A stretch of DNA of 64,000 bases from JAEZHK01 sp040768845 (GTDB taxonomy: Bacteria > Bacillota > Clostridia > Christensenellales > Aristaeellaceae), in NCBI GenBank assembly GCA_040768845.1, contig JAXGME010000004.1, positions 62,001-126,000 of the forward strand, written 5' to 3'. The notes below the pieces were generated by a model, which was given only the letters and a program-made list of their open reading frames with translations, did not search any database and was not told where the DNA came from. A program made the position numbers and the translations under genes. Shown here in pieces: positions 8,139 to 16,997 of this stretch. Numbering within the stretch: position 1 is the first letter of the stretch; each line of letters begins with the position of its first letter.

Positions 8139-11100
8139 TTACGCGAACGTCGCCTTGACTTCGGACTTTGGCACTTCCGCCGCCCTGGCGGGGGGGAGGG
8201 CGATGCCCTCCTCGGCCGCGAGGCGGACCAGAAGGTCCAGCGCCTGCGCGATCTGCTCCGGCCGATGCTCGCTGATCACGCAGAAGCGCAGCCGCGCCTT
8301 GCCTCGGGGCACGGCGGGGTACACCGCCGGGGGGACAAATACGCCGTGGTCGCGCAGGGCGTTCGAAAGGTGGAAGGCATCCTCATCCCGGCCCACCAGG
8401 ACGGGGACGATGGCCGTCTCCGCCGCGAGACAGGTGTTGAGGTTGCGCGCCGCGGCCTCCCGCACGAAGAAGGCGATGTTCTCCCGCAGCCGCGCCATAA
8501 TGGACGCATCCTGCCGGAGAAGGCGGATGGAGGTCAGCGTGGCAGCCGCCAGAGGCGGCGATATGCCCACCGAAAACACGAAACCGGGTAGGTTGTAGCG
8601 CAGGTATTCGATGATCTCCCTCGGGCCGGCCAGATAGCCGCCGCAGGCGCCCAGGCCCTTGGACAGCGTGCCCATCTTGATGTCGATGTCGGCGGGATCG
8701 AGGCCGAAGTATTCGTCCACGCCGCCGCCGGTCTGCCCGATCACGCAGGCGCTGTGGGCCTCGTCCACCATCAGGAAGCAGCCGAACTTCTTTTTCAACG
8801 CCACGAAGGCGGGCACGTCGGCGATGTCGCCGTCCATCGAGTAGGCGCCCTCGATGATGATCAGCACCTTTTCAAACTTGTGGCGCTGCATGCGCAGGAT
8901 GCTCTCCAGCGCCCGGGCGTCGTTGTGGGGGAATGGCTTGCACATGGCGCCGCTCAGCCTGCAGCCCTGGTCGATGGAATTATGGGCCAGCGCGTCGTAG
9001 ACGATGAGGTCCTTCGGGCCGCAGAAGTTGCCCACCGCCGTCACGTTGGTGGAGTGGCCGCCCACCAGCACCAGCGCGTCCTCGGCGTGCTTCCAGCGGG
9101 CGATTTCGCGCTCCAGCTCCTGGTACAGGCTCTTTTCGCCCGCCAGCAGCCGGCTGCCGCTGGCGCTGGTGCCGTACCGGTCGATAGCGGCTTTGGCGGC
9201 CTCCATGACCTCCCGGCGGCCCGACATGCCCACGTAATTATAGGAACCGAAGTTGACCACTTCCGCCCCCGCCATGATGGAGGTATCCCGAAGGGGCGAA
9301 TCATGGCAGACAAAATAGGGGTTTTCCGCGCCGTCCGCCATCAGCGCCTGCTGGCGCGCGTGGAAGGCTTTGTATTCCGGCGTTTCCCGGAATTCGGAGA
9401 TGGGCACGGCCGGCTCCGAAGGGGCCTTCGCCCCCTGGAAGCCGTGCTGGCGCTCGTACACCAGCCGCGAAAGAGCGCCGACCGTGGTGCAGCGGCCGTA
9501 TTCCTCCGGCGGGATGATGAGGCCGAAGGCCTCCTCCACCCGGATGGAGATGGACAGCACCTGCAGACTGTCGCCGCCCAGGTCGTCCAGGAAGTGGGCG
9601 TCATCGCGAATCTGCCTTTCGGGGGTTTCCAGCACTTCGGCGTAGATTTTGCGCACCTGGTCGCTGATGCGGCGCATTTCGAGGTCCACCAGCTCGGTCT
9701 TGACCCCGTCCCGGGGCGCGCCATAGGCGGACGAAGCCACCGGGCGGATGGAAAGCTCCCGGTAGGCGTCGGGGTGTTCCAAAATGAGCCTGCGCAGTTC
9801 CACCCGCTTGACCTTGATGGCGTTGACCACCGGCAGCCGTTCGCCGGATACCAGCACCCGGTTCACCTGCTTGACCACCGGCAGCTTGCCGTTGATCTGC
9901 GCGATTCTGGCGCAGAGGCCCTTGACGTACACTTCGTCTCCGGCCTTGTCGCCCAGGTGCATCACCAGCGTGATCTCCTGATGGAGGGGCTGCGCCGGAT
10001 CAACCGGAATGCCCAGCACGCACAGCTGTTCCACGTCGGAGAGGAGCGCAAAGGCGTCCTCCACCTCGTCGGGGTAGACGTTTTCGCCGGATTCGTTGAT
10101 CACCACATCCTTGACGCGGCCCTCCACATACATGCGGCTGCCCGCCTCCAGCCGCACCACGTCGCCGGTGTGCAGCCAGCCCTCCGCGTCCAGCGCGGGC
10201 GGGACGAGATGCCCGTCCACCAGCTGCCCCGTGTGCAGCGATCGGCCGCGGATCAGCATTTCGCCCCGGTTGGGCCTGTCGCCGTCCGGGATCACGCGGT
10301 AGGCGACGTTTGCGAGCGGGCGGCCCACCGAGCCGGACACGCGGGTGCGCAGGTTCCGGCTGGTTTCGACGGAGGTGATGGCCGTCTCGGTCATGCCAAA
10401 GCCGGACACCGTAAAGTAGCCCAGCGCGCTCAATGTCTTCATCTGTTCGGAGGGGGTATGGCTGCCGCCCAGGATGATGCACTCCACGTCGCTGCCGAGG
10501 AGCCTGCCCAGCATGGCGCCAAACAGCACCCTGCGGGCAAAGAGGCGCCCCAGCGACGGGGCCACATGCTGCAGCGCGAGGCTGGCGCCGCGCAGGGCGC
10601 GCCAGGCCGCGCGCCGGGCGGCGGGCTCCTTCGCGACCTTTTTTTCAATCCCGGTCACGAGGTTCGTGGCCAGAAGCGGCACGGCCAGCAGCAGCTGAAT
10701 GCGAAAGCGGGTGGCGGTTTCCACGATGGTCTGGGGTGCGCGGTCCTTCAGGTATACATTGGCGTACCCCAGAAAGCTGCACCACATCAGGCACACCATG
10801 AAGCCGAATACGTGGTGAAACGGCAAAAACGCCAGGCTGCGGCGGTTGCCGTCGCCGATGATCTGGCGGCAGGCGTTGTACAGAAGCTCGCTGGACAGCA
10901 CCTGATTGGCGACCGCCTCGCCGTCGTACACGAAGATGCGGCTGGTGGCGGTGGTGCCGCTGGTGCAAAGCGCCACCTTGTCGGCAAACTCCGGCGCAAA
11001 ATCCGCGGGGGCGTCGGGCGCGCGCCGGAGTTCGTCCAGCGTTACCATTTTTACGCCGCCGGGGAGCGGGCGCGGTTTTTTGGCGATGAGCAGCGCCGCG

Positions 11101-11456
11101 CCGGACTGGGCGAGCATGTGGTCCATCTTCTCGTCGGCCAGCGTAAAGTCCAAAAGCACCGCGTTGTAGCCCGCCAGGATCAGCCCCCAGAAGGCGGGGA
11201 ACCACTCCGGGCAGGTATCGAGAGCGATGGCGGCGAATTTTTCTTTTTTACCGCTGCCGTGCCGGTTCACAATGTGTGCGGCGAAGGCCGTTGCCCGCGC
11301 CTCGTACTGCGCGTAGCTGACGGCGACTTCCGCGCCGTTTTCCAGGTACAGCGCAGCGGTTACATTTCCCCAGGCGCAGGTCAGCCGAAACAGGTTTGAC
11401 AGGGACATGTCCTTTCGAAGCGCGTCGCAGCGCTGAAGTACGGGACTATTTCGCAT
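8139..11456 (-). CDS. Fused acyl-AMP ligase, acyl carrier protein and alpha-oxoamine synthase
   Basis: 1105 residues in three modules. Residues about 20-560 are an adenylate-forming acyl ligase, with CTSGTTATSR near residue 162, GFGMTE, and the core WLHTGD...GRVKDVVI. Residues about 590-670 are a carrier domain with the phosphopantetheine serine in LGGDSLQ, near residue 627. Residues about 715-1090 are a class II PLP alpha-oxoamine synthase (AONS/KBL/SPT family) with NFGSYNYVG, AHNSID, MVDEAHS and the PLP lysine in TLSKG near residue 930. Such a protein could activate a fatty acid, load it on its own carrier and condense it with an amino acid with loss of CO2, giving a 3-keto long-chain base or similar. 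The upstream, overlapping ketoreductase fits this. The amino acid used (serine, alanine or glycine) cannot be read. The start is ATG 11456, or Met-17 at 11408. Confidence 0.88.
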   Translation of the reverse strand: MRNSPVLQRCDALRKDMSLSNLFRLTCAWGNVTAALYLENGAEVAVSYAQYEARATAFAAHIVNRHGSGKKEKFAAIALDTCPEWFPAFWGLILAGYNAVLLDFTLADEKMDHMLAQSGAALLIAKKPRPLPGGVKMVTLDELRRAPDAPADFAPEFADKVALCTSGTTATSRIFVYDGEAVANQVLSSELLYNACRQIIGDGNRRSLAFLPFHHVFGFMVCLMWCSFLGYANVYLKDRAPQTIVETATRFRIQLLLAVPLLATNLVTGIEKKVAKEPAARRAAWRALRGASLALQHVAPSLGRLFARRVLFGAMLGRLLGSDVECIILGGSHTPSEQMKTLSALGYFTVSGFGMTETAITSVETSRNLRTRVSGSVGRPLANVAYRVIPDGDRPNRGEMLIRGRSLHTGQLVDGHLVPPALDAEGWLHTGDVVRLEAGSRMYVEGRVKDVVINESGENVYPDEVEDAFALLSDVEQLCVLGIPVDPAQPLHQEITLVMHLGDKAGDEVYVKGLCARIAQINGKLPVVKQVNRVLVSGERLPVVNAIKVKRVELRRLILEHPDAYRELSIRPVASSAYGAPRDGVKTELVDLEMRRISDQVRKIYAEVLETPERQIRDDAHFLDDLGGDSLQVLSISIRVEEAFGLIIPPEEYGRCTTVGALSRLVYERQHGFQGAKAPSEPAVPISEFRETPEYKAFHARQQALMADGAENPYFVCHDSPLRDTSIMAGAEVVNFGSYNYVGMSGRREVMEAAKAAIDRYGTSASGSRLLAGEKSLYQELEREIARWKHAEDALVLVGGHSTNVTAVGNFCGPKDLIVYDALAHNSIDQGCRLSGAMCKPFPHNDARALESILRMQRHKFEKVLIIIEGAYSMDGDIADVPAFVALKKKFGCFLMVDEAHSACVIGQTGGGVDEYFGLDPADIDIKMGTLSKGLGACGGYLAGPREIIEYLRYNLPGFVFSVGISPPLAAATLTSIRLLRQDASIMARLRENIAFFVREAAARNLNTCLAAETAIVPVLVGRDEDAFHLSNALRDHGVFVPPAVYPAVPRGKARLRFCVISEHRPEQIAQALDLLVRLAAEEGIALPPARAAEVPKSEVKATFA

Positions 11457-12294
11457 GGGTCGAATCTCCTTTACCCAGATAGTAGCCCTCGAGGATCCGC
11501 TGGATCAGCCGCGCAGGGAAGAGCCTGTGCAGCGCAACCGCCAGGCGCTGGTCGGGTTTCGCCACCAGAACCCGGAGCGGGAGGCGCCTTTGTTCCATCA
11601 GCCCCGCCGCAATCCGCCCCAGCCGCGCGGGATCGCAGCCGTTTTCCTCGTCCCGGGCGATGACCGACGTGCCGCGCCGGAAGGATTCGCCGTAGGGAGA
11701 ATCCTCCGCGACCGCCGCCGCGCGAAGGCGGGTCTTCGGCGAGCCGCCCCGATGATCGCCCGGCTCCACCAGGCACACACGGATGCCCAGCCGCGCGGTT
11801 TCCAGCGCGAGGCATTCCGAATACCCCTCGATGGCGTGCTTGCTGGCGGTGTAAGCGCTCTGAAACGGAATGCCGAGAAGCCCGTTGACCGATGAGAAGT
11901 TGATGATCCTGCCCGCGCCCTGGGCGCGCATGACGGGCAGCGCCGCGCGGGTCATTTCCACGGCGCCCAGAAAGTTGGTTTCCATCACGGCCAGGTACTC
12001 ATCACGGCCGGTCTCCTCGCAGGAACCCAGCACCAGAATCCCCGCGCAGTTGTACAGCGCGTCCACCCGCGGGGAAATGGCAAGCGCCTGCGCCTTGAAG
12101 GCGCGGATGCTCTCGGGATCGCGCACATCCAGCGGGATGCGGTGGCCGCCGCATTCGCAGGGGCCTTCGTAGGGCTTGAAGGAGCGCGCCCCGGCGATGA
12201 CCAGATGGCCGGCCTCCGTCAGCGCCCTGGCGGTATGGTACCCCAGGCCGCTGGAGGCGCCCGTAATCCAAACGGTGCCTTTTTCCAAGCGCAT
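11446..12294 (-). CDS. Short-chain dehydrogenase/reductase, candidate 3-keto long-chain-base reductase
   Basis: 282 residues. A classical SDR: nucleotide motif TGASSGLG near residue 10, NCAG near residue 85, and catalytic YTASK near residue 157. Start ATG 12294 is chosen because it has a GGATGGGGATGG ribosome site, and because the longer frame (GTG 12345) would begin inside the -10 box of the promoter at 12334-12362. Its 3' end overlaps the start of the fused ligase/synthase by 11 bp, so the two are translationally coupled. By analogy with 3-ketodihydrosphingosine reductase it may reduce the ketone made by the synthase to an amino alcohol. The family is certain; the substrate is inferred. Confidence 0.85.
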   Translation of the reverse strand: MRLEKGTVWITGASSGLGYHTARALTEAGHLVIAGARSFKPYEGPCECGGHRIPLDVRDPESIRAFKAQALAISPRVDALYNCAGILVLGSCEETGRDEYLAVMETNFLGAVEMTRAALPVMRAQGAGRIINFSSVNGLLGIPFQSAYTASKHAIEGYSECLALETARLGIRVCLVEPGDHRGGSPKTRLRAAAVAEDSPYGESFRRGTSVIARDEENGCDPARLGRIAAGLMEQRRLPLRVLVAKPDQRLAVALHRLFPARLIQRILEGYYLGKGDSTHAK

Positions 12295-12333
12295 CCATCC
12301 CCATCCTCGAGTGGAAGATACTGTAATACGTGA

Positions 12334-12362
12334 ATTATACTTCACACCGGGGGCTTATGCAA
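12334..12362 (-). promoter_or_regulatory. Promoter of the ketoreductase/lipid-synthase operon
   Basis: On the minus strand: TTGCAT (12357-12362), 17-bp spacer, TATAAT (12334-12339). The predicted transcript starts near 12327 and fixes the ketoreductase start at 12294. Confidence 0.8.
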
Positions 12363-12513
12363 GTTTCTACCGAAAGGTTTCGGACGACGGGGCGTTATGT
12401 TTTCGGGATCGGGCGGGGGGCGCGGGTGGTTTGAAGCCGCGGGATGGTGGTATACTTACAAGCGAAACGTCGCGCCCATGCCGCGCGATGACCGCAAACA
12501 AGGAGGGTTTATC

Positions 12514-12972
12514 ATGAAACCCATCGAAGCCGGAATGCCCGCCCCCGCTTTTACCATGGAGGATACCCAGGAGCGGCCGGTTGCGCTCAAGGATTATCTG
12601 GGCAGGAAGGTGCTCCTGTCCTGGCACCCGATCGCCTGGACCAGCGTCTGCACGGATCAGATGCGCGCGCTGGAGGCCAACTGGGATCGCTTTCAGGCGC
12701 TGAACACGGTGCCGCTGGGCATCAGCGTGGACCCCAGCCAGGGCAAAAAAGCCTGGGCGGCGGTGCTTTGCATCAAGAATGTGCCGCTTCTGTCGGACTT
12801 CTGGCCCCATGGCAAGGTGGCGCGGGACTACGGAATCTTCCATGAAGAATTCGGCATGTCCGAGCGCGCCAACATCATCGTGAACGAAAAGGGCGTCGTG
12901 CAGTGGGTCAAGGTGTACCCCATGGGCGAGCTGCCCGACATCGAAGAGGTGTTTAAAGAACTATCCAAATGA
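12514..12972 (+). CDS. Peroxiredoxin (AhpC/TSA, redoxin family)
   Basis: 152 residues from ATG 12514, with a strong AAGGAGGG site 7 bp upstream; longer in-frame starts lack a site. The peroxidatic motif is HPIAWTSVCTDQM, with Cys46 and Thr43; a second Cys near residue 86 (VLCIKN) could resolve. The Trp replacing the usual Phe before TxVC is seen in some clostridial peroxiredoxins. It reduces peroxides with thiol donors in the cytoplasm. It is followed 13 bp later by a pirin gene, suggesting an oxidative-stress pair. A TATACT (12451-12456) may be a -10 element, but no good -35 accompanies it. Confidence 0.88.
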   Translation: MKPIEAGMPAPAFTMEDTQERPVALKDYLGRKVLLSWHPIAWTSVCTDQMRALEANWDRFQALNTVPLGISVDPSQGKKAWAAVLCIKNVPLLSDFWPHGKVARDYGIFHEEFGMSERANIIVNEKGVVQWVKVYPMGELPDIEEVFKELSK

Positions 12973-12985
12973 TGGAGGTGCGTCC

Positions 12986-13819
12986 TTGGAAAAGAGCATC
13001 CTGAAGATCGTCAGAGGCTTCCGGGCGGTGGACGGCGCGGGCGTGCGCCTCGTCCGGGTATTGGGACACGACGACGTGTATGATTTTGATCCCTTTCTGA
13101 TGCTGGATTCGTTTGACTCCACCGACCCCCAGGACTACCTGGCCGGGTTTCCAACCCATCCGCACCGGGGCATCGAAACCATCACCTACCTGATCTCCGG
13201 CCGCATCGAACATGAGGACAGCCTTGGCAACGGCGGCGTGATCCACGGCGGCGAGAGCCAGTGGATGACCGCCGGCGGCGGCATTCTGCACCAGGAGATG
13301 CCCAAGGCTTCGGACCGGATGCTGGGCTTTCAGCTGTGGCTCAACATGCCCGCCGCCGAAAAGATGGCGCCGCCCGCCTATCTGGATATCCGCCAGGATA
13401 TGATGCCCGCCGTGGCCGAGGACGGCGCCATCGTGCGGGTGATTGCCGGCGAATACAAGGGGCGGCGGGGCGTCACGCCCCGCCACGTCCGGGCGACGAT
13501 CTACGACGTGGCGCTGGAGGCGGGCCGGTCGATCCGGCTGGCGTCCGCGGCGGGGGAGACGGTGTTCCTCTTTACCATCGAGGGCGACGCGGTCATCGCC
13601 GGCGCGCCCGTGCGGGAAAAGTCCGCCGTGCTGACAGGCGAGGGGGATGCCGTGGAAATCGCCGCCGCCGAAGGGCCGGCCCGCGTCATCTTCTTCATGG
13701 GCCCGCCCCTTCGCGAGCCCATTGCCTGGGGCGGCCCCATTGTGATGAACACCCGGGAAGAGCTGGATGCGGCGTTTCGCCAGCTGCGGGATGGCACCTT
13801 TCTGAACGGGGCCGTATGA
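12986..13819 (+). CDS. Pirin family protein
   Basis: 277 residues, standard pirin length. The N-terminal cupin has the family signature DPFLMLDSFDS...FPTHPHRGIETITYL, with metal ligands His (PHRG), and H/E residues in ISGRIEHEDSLGN and GGESQWMTAGGGILHQEMP. The C-terminal cupin has the usual weaker conservation and ends IVMNTREELDAAFRQLRDGTF. Pirins bind iron and some are quercetin 2,3-dioxygenases or redox co-regulators. The start is TTG 12986 behind GGAGGTG. It lies in an apparent operon with the peroxiredoxin. An IS4-family element has entered the terminator downstream. Confidence 0.92.
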   Translation: MEKSILKIVRGFRAVDGAGVRLVRVLGHDDVYDFDPFLMLDSFDSTDPQDYLAGFPTHPHRGIETITYLISGRIEHEDSLGNGGVIHGGESQWMTAGGGILHQEMPKASDRMLGFQLWLNMPAAEKMAPPAYLDIRQDMMPAVAEDGAIVRVIAGEYKGRRGVTPRHVRATIYDVALEAGRSIRLASAAGETVFLFTIEGDAVIAGAPVREKSAVLTGEGDAVEIAAAEGPARVIFFMGPPLREPIAWGGPIVMNTREELDAAFRQLRDGTFLNGAV

Positions 13820-13824
13820 TCCCG

Positions 13825-13839
13825 CCCGGCTTTGCCGGG
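13825..13839 (+). other. Short hairpin after pirin gene
   Basis: CCCGGC TTT GCCGGG begins 5 bp after the stop codon and lacks a T-tract. The real terminator seems to have been further down (CCGACC/GGCCGG plus T7) and was split by the IS4-family insertion. Confidence 0.4.
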
Positions 13840-13870
13840 AGCGCGCAAACCATCGTTGGAAAAAATGTCC

Positions 13871-13883
13871 GACCTTTGCGGCC
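13871..13883. repeat. Left 13-bp target-site duplication of the IS4-family element
   Basis: GACCTTTGCGGCC is identical to 16998-17010. A length of 11-13 bp is characteristic of the IS4 subgroup of the IS4 family. Confidence 0.85.
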
Positions 13884-13926
13884 AATGTCACTAAGATAAA
13901 GCGATAAGAGCAAAGCGAAGGGAAAG

Positions 13927-13958
13927 ATCAGCAATCGTAAGGAAGGTTGCTGATTTTT
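13927..13958 (+). terminator. Terminator-like hairpin near left end of the IS4-family element
   Basis: ATCAGCAA (13927-13934) pairs with TTGCTGAT (13947-13954), followed by four T. Such structures inside IS ends block transcription or translation entering from outside. Confidence 0.6.
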
Positions 13959-14009
13959 ATTACAAAAATAGAGAAAAGGGGTTGACAAACGGCGGAAAAA
14001 ATGTGGCGA

Positions 14010-15498
14010 GGCTGTATAGCGAACCGTGTAAATGGCAATAATCTCCAAATAAAGAAGGAGATGTTGACATGAGCGAGCGAGAGAAGGAACTGGTGGGATT
14101 ACTGGCGGAAGAGTGCAAAGACATGAGGGATGTGCAGGCACTGCTGAAGTCGCTGTTTCAGGGAACGATCCAGGCGATGCTGGAAGGGGAGATGGACGAG
14201 CACCTGGGGTACGAAAAGCACAGCAACCAGGGCGATCGAAGTGGAAACAGCCGAAACGGGTACGGGAAAAAGACGGTGAAATCGGAATACGGGGAACTGG
14301 AGATCAGCGTACCGCGGGATCGGAACGGGAGCTTTGAACCGCAGGTAATCGAGAAGCGGCAAACAAAGACGGAGGATCTGGAGAGCCGCGTGATCGGGAT
14401 GTACGCGAAGGGGATGAGCAATCGGGACATCGAAGATCATCTGCGGGACATCTATGGAGTGGAGGCATCCGCGAGTCTGATCAGCCGGATCACGGACAAG
14501 GTCATGCCACAGGTAGCGGAATGGCAGGCCAGAGGGCTGGACGCGGTGTACCCGATCGTGTTCCTGGATGGGATCGTGTTCAAGGTAAGGAAGGATGGGC
14601 GGGTGATCAACAAATGTGTATACTCAGTGCTGGGGATCAACCTGGAGGGGAAGAAAGAGATCCTGGGGATCTGGATGTCGGAAAACGAGAGTGCGAGTTT
14701 CTGGACGACGGTATGCAATGAGCTGAAAAACCGCGGGGTAAAGGACATTCTGATTGCCTGCCGGGACAATCTGAGCGGGTTTTCGGAGGCGATCTCGACG
14801 GTGTTTCCCCGGACGGAACAGCAGCTGTGCGTGATTCACCAGATCAGAAACTCTACAAAGTTTGTGCCATACAAAGACCTCAAAGCCGTGATGGCGGACT
14901 TAAAGAAGGTATATGGCGCGCCGACGCTGGAGGACGCGGAATACCAGCTTGAGCATTTTCGGGAGGTTTGGGGAACGAAATACCCGCAAATCCTCAAGTC
15001 CTGGGACGCGAACTGGGCGGAGCTGTCTACGTACTTCAAATACCCCCAGGAGGTCCGCAGGCTGATCTACACGACCAACGCAGTGGAGGGATTCCACCGG
15101 ATGCTTCGCAAGTTCACCAAGACCAAGTCCGTCTATCCGACCGACGATTCGATCCGCAAATCGATCTATCTGTCGATCCAAGAGATTACCAAAAAATGGA
15201 CGATGCCGGTGCGCGATTGGGGTGTTATAATGGGACAGCTGATGATGTTCTTCCCCGACCGTCTGGACATCCGCCAGATTGGGTAATGCGGGGCGCTGCC
15301 CCGCCGCCCCGGAGTTTTCCGCTTTGGTTTTCCGGGGCGGCAAGAAGGCGACGAGTTCCCCCTCGCCGCCCCGCCAAACCTCGTGCGACGCTCGGGTCGT
15401 TCTCCAACGTGGCCCTATCCTGCGCACGAGTAAAAGCGGTTTTAGTATGATCTTGGCCCCATGAGATTATCCATTTACACACTCGCGGGGACACTCCC
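14010..15498 (+). mobile_element. IS256-family insertion sequence nested in the IS4-family element
   Basis: The right end, read inward, is GGGAGTGTCCCCGCGAG then GTGTAAATGG; the left end is GGCTGTATAGCGAACC then GTGTAAATGG. An inner ATAATCTC is also shared. Flanks ATGTGGCGA (14001-14009) and ATATGGCGA (15500-15508) are a 9-bp duplication with one mismatch, matching the 8-9 bp duplications of IS256 elements. The ends are imperfect, so boundaries are good to a few bases. The 3' non-coding part (15287-15498) is longer than usual and contains a GCCGCCCCGGA hairpin (15303-15341). Confidence 0.8.
14069..15286 (+). CDS. IS256-family transposase
   Basis: 405 residues, full length for the family (Transposase_mut). 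The catalytic DDE triad is present: Asp167 in FLDGIVFKV, Asp233 in ACRDNLSGF, and Glu340 in TTNAVEGFHR. The N-terminus MSEREKELVGLLAEE and the EGEMDEHLGYEKHSN motif are classic. Start ATG 14069 has an AAGAAGGAG site. The frame is uninterrupted, so the copy may be active. Its sequence is less GC-biased at third positions than neighbouring chromosomal genes, in keeping with horizontal origin. Confidence 0.95.
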   Translation: MSEREKELVGLLAEECKDMRDVQALLKSLFQGTIQAMLEGEMDEHLGYEKHSNQGDRSGNSRNGYGKKTVKSEYGELEISVPRDRNGSFEPQVIEKRQTKTEDLESRVIGMYAKGMSNRDIEDHLRDIYGVEASASLISRITDKVMPQVAEWQARGLDAVYPIVFLDGIVFKVRKDGRVINKCVYSVLGINLEGKKEILGIWMSENESASFWTTVCNELKNRGVKDILIACRDNLSGFSEAISTVFPRTEQQLCVIHQIRNSTKFVPYKDLKAVMADLKKVYGAPTLEDAEYQLEHFREVWGTKYPQILKSWDANWAELSTYFKYPQEVRRLIYTTNAVEGFHRMLRKFTKTKSVYPTDDSIRKSIYLSIQEITKKWTMPVRDWGVIMGQLMMFFPDRLDIRQIG

Positions 15499-15548
15499 AA
15501 TATGGCGAAGCCCTTCGAAGCAGAAATACACGAAGGGAGCGCAACACC

Positions 15549-16862
15549 ATGGACAAATACCCCTACGAGGTGATCGGCAGGTTGGATTCGATCCTAAAGG
15601 AAACGGACCGTGTGGCATGGCTGTTCTCAAAATCGCCGGAAAGAGATTTTTCCCGGCACAGGAAGCTGCCGTTCCATCGCCTCGCCAAAGTGCTGATCGG
15701 GATGGAAGGGAATTCTTTATCTCATGAAATGCTGAACTGTTTCCATTTCAGCACAGACACGCCGTCCGTACCGGCACTGATTCAGCAACGAGCGAAATTA
15801 CTGCCGGAGGCGATGCCGTTCTTATTTTCAGAGGTTGTCAAAGCATTTCCCTGCCGGAAAAATATGGACGGCTACCGACTCATTGCCTGCGATGGCAGCG
15901 ACCTGCGCTATCCAGCCAATCCTTCGGATGCCGATAACTTTTTCCAAGCGGACGAACATGCCCGCGGCTATAATCTCTTGCACTTAAACGCGCTCTACGA
16001 TCTATACAGTAAACGGTATGTCGACGCAATCATCCAGCCCCGTAGATGCGCGGACGAAATCGGAGCGTTTGTCACAATGATCGACCGCTTTCCCGCTGAT
16101 GAAAAGGTCATTTTTACCGCTGATCGTGGCTATGAAAGCTACAATGTGATGGCGCATATTATTGAAAAGGGGATGCGTTTCCTGATCCGCGTGAAGAATC
16201 CTCGCAGCAGCGGTATCCTCTACAATCTCAAGTTGCCTGAAAACACACGATTCAATAGACCCTTTCACTTAGAACTGACAAAAAAGCAGACCAACCAAGT
16301 CAAGGCCAATCCTGATCATTATCGCTTTATCCCAAAGGCAAGCCGCTTCGATTTCTGTGATCTCCATCACTGCCACTTCTACCCTTTGGTTTTCCGCGTG
16401 GTAGCTGTCGAAATTATGCCCGGTTGCTTTGAATACCTCGTGACCAATTTGGCCGCTTCTTCTTTCCCGCCCCCCAAATTGAAAGAACTGTACTGCTTGC
16501 GTTGGGGCATTGAAACTTCCTTCCGCGATTTGAAGTATACCGTTGGCCTGTCCGGCTTTCATTCAAAAAGAGCGGAGTTCATCTCGCAGGAGGTGTTCGC
16601 GCGCCTGATCCTTTACAACCTTTGTGAACTCGTGGCTTCGCACGCCGCGCTTTTCAAAAGGTCAGTATCCCATGTGTACCAGCTCAACTTCTCTGCCGCT
16701 GTACACATTTTTAGACACGCTTTCTTCCTCGCTCCGGATGAACCTCCGCCGGATGTTGTCGCGCTGATTCGTAAATCCTTGCTCCCGGTTCGGCCGAACC
16801 GCTCAGACCCTCGCAAAGTCAAATGTCGTTCGGCCCTCTCTTTCCTCTACAGAATCGCCTGA
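15549..16862 (+). CDS. IS4-family transposase
   Basis: 437 residues. DDE residues: Asp115 in IACDGSDLRY, Asp192 in FTADRGYES, and Glu322 in the Y-(2)-R-(3)-E-(6)-K signature (YCLRWGIETSFRDLK), which is diagnostic of IS4-type enzymes. The N-terminal region (residues 1-90) is the usual helical DNA-binding part. ATG 15549 follows a GAAGGGAG site. The nested IS256-family element lies 50 bp upstream and has probably cut the native promoter region away from the gene, so expression may now depend on read-through. The AT-richer codon use contrasts with the chromosome. Confidence 0.93.
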   Translation: MDKYPYEVIGRLDSILKETDRVAWLFSKSPERDFSRHRKLPFHRLAKVLIGMEGNSLSHEMLNCFHFSTDTPSVPALIQQRAKLLPEAMPFLFSEVVKAFPCRKNMDGYRLIACDGSDLRYPANPSDADNFFQADEHARGYNLLHLNALYDLYSKRYVDAIIQPRRCADEIGAFVTMIDRFPADEKVIFTADRGYESYNVMAHIIEKGMRFLIRVKNPRSSGILYNLKLPENTRFNRPFHLELTKKQTNQVKANPDHYRFIPKASRFDFCDLHHCHFYPLVFRVVAVEIMPGCFEYLVTNLAASSFPPPKLKELYCLRWGIETSFRDLKYTVGLSGFHSKRAEFISQEVFARLILYNLCELVASHAALFKRSVSHVYQLNFSAAVHIFRHAFFLAPDEPPPDVVALIRKSLLPVRPNRSDPRKVKCRSALSFLYRIA

Positions 16863-16997
16863 CAACTCCCTTGATTTTACCGCTTTTTCCCCTTCTCCTC
16901 AAGGGTTATTTCTTGTGCCGTTTTTCTCTCCCCCCCTTGCTTTCCATGAGATACGAGATGTTCTCCTCACTATCGTCCTGGCTAACTCAGTGACATT

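Larger units (their letters stand above)
13884..16997 (+). mobile_element. IS4-family insertion sequence, interrupted by a nested IS256-family element
   Basis: The ends are inverted repeats: AATGTCACTAAG at 13884 and its near-complement CTCAGTGACATT ending at 16997 (11 of 12 match). Identical 13-bp direct repeats flank both ends, so the boundaries are well supported. The transposase at 15549-16862 is intact. A second element occupies about 14010-15498, between the left end and the transposase start; without it the IS4-family element would be about 1.6 kb, the normal size. The right non-coding part (16863-16997) has a CCCTTGA/TCAAGGG inverted repeat and a pyrimidine-rich stretch. Confidence 0.88.

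Noticed and set aside
8754..11399. 881-codon plus-strand frame opposite the acyl ligase/synthase gene
   Set aside because: The product is His/Gln/Arg-rich with no recognisable domain. The minus strand encodes three well-conserved domains over the same bases.
12295..12345. GTG start at 12345 for the ketoreductase
   Set aside because: It lies inside the -10 region of the promoter. ATG 12294 has a good ribosome site and starts right at the conserved SDR N-terminus.
13982..14020. TTGACA (13982) with TATAGC (14015) as a transposase promoter
   Set aside because: The spacing is 27 bp, too long for a sigma-A-type promoter, and it crosses the IS256-family left end.
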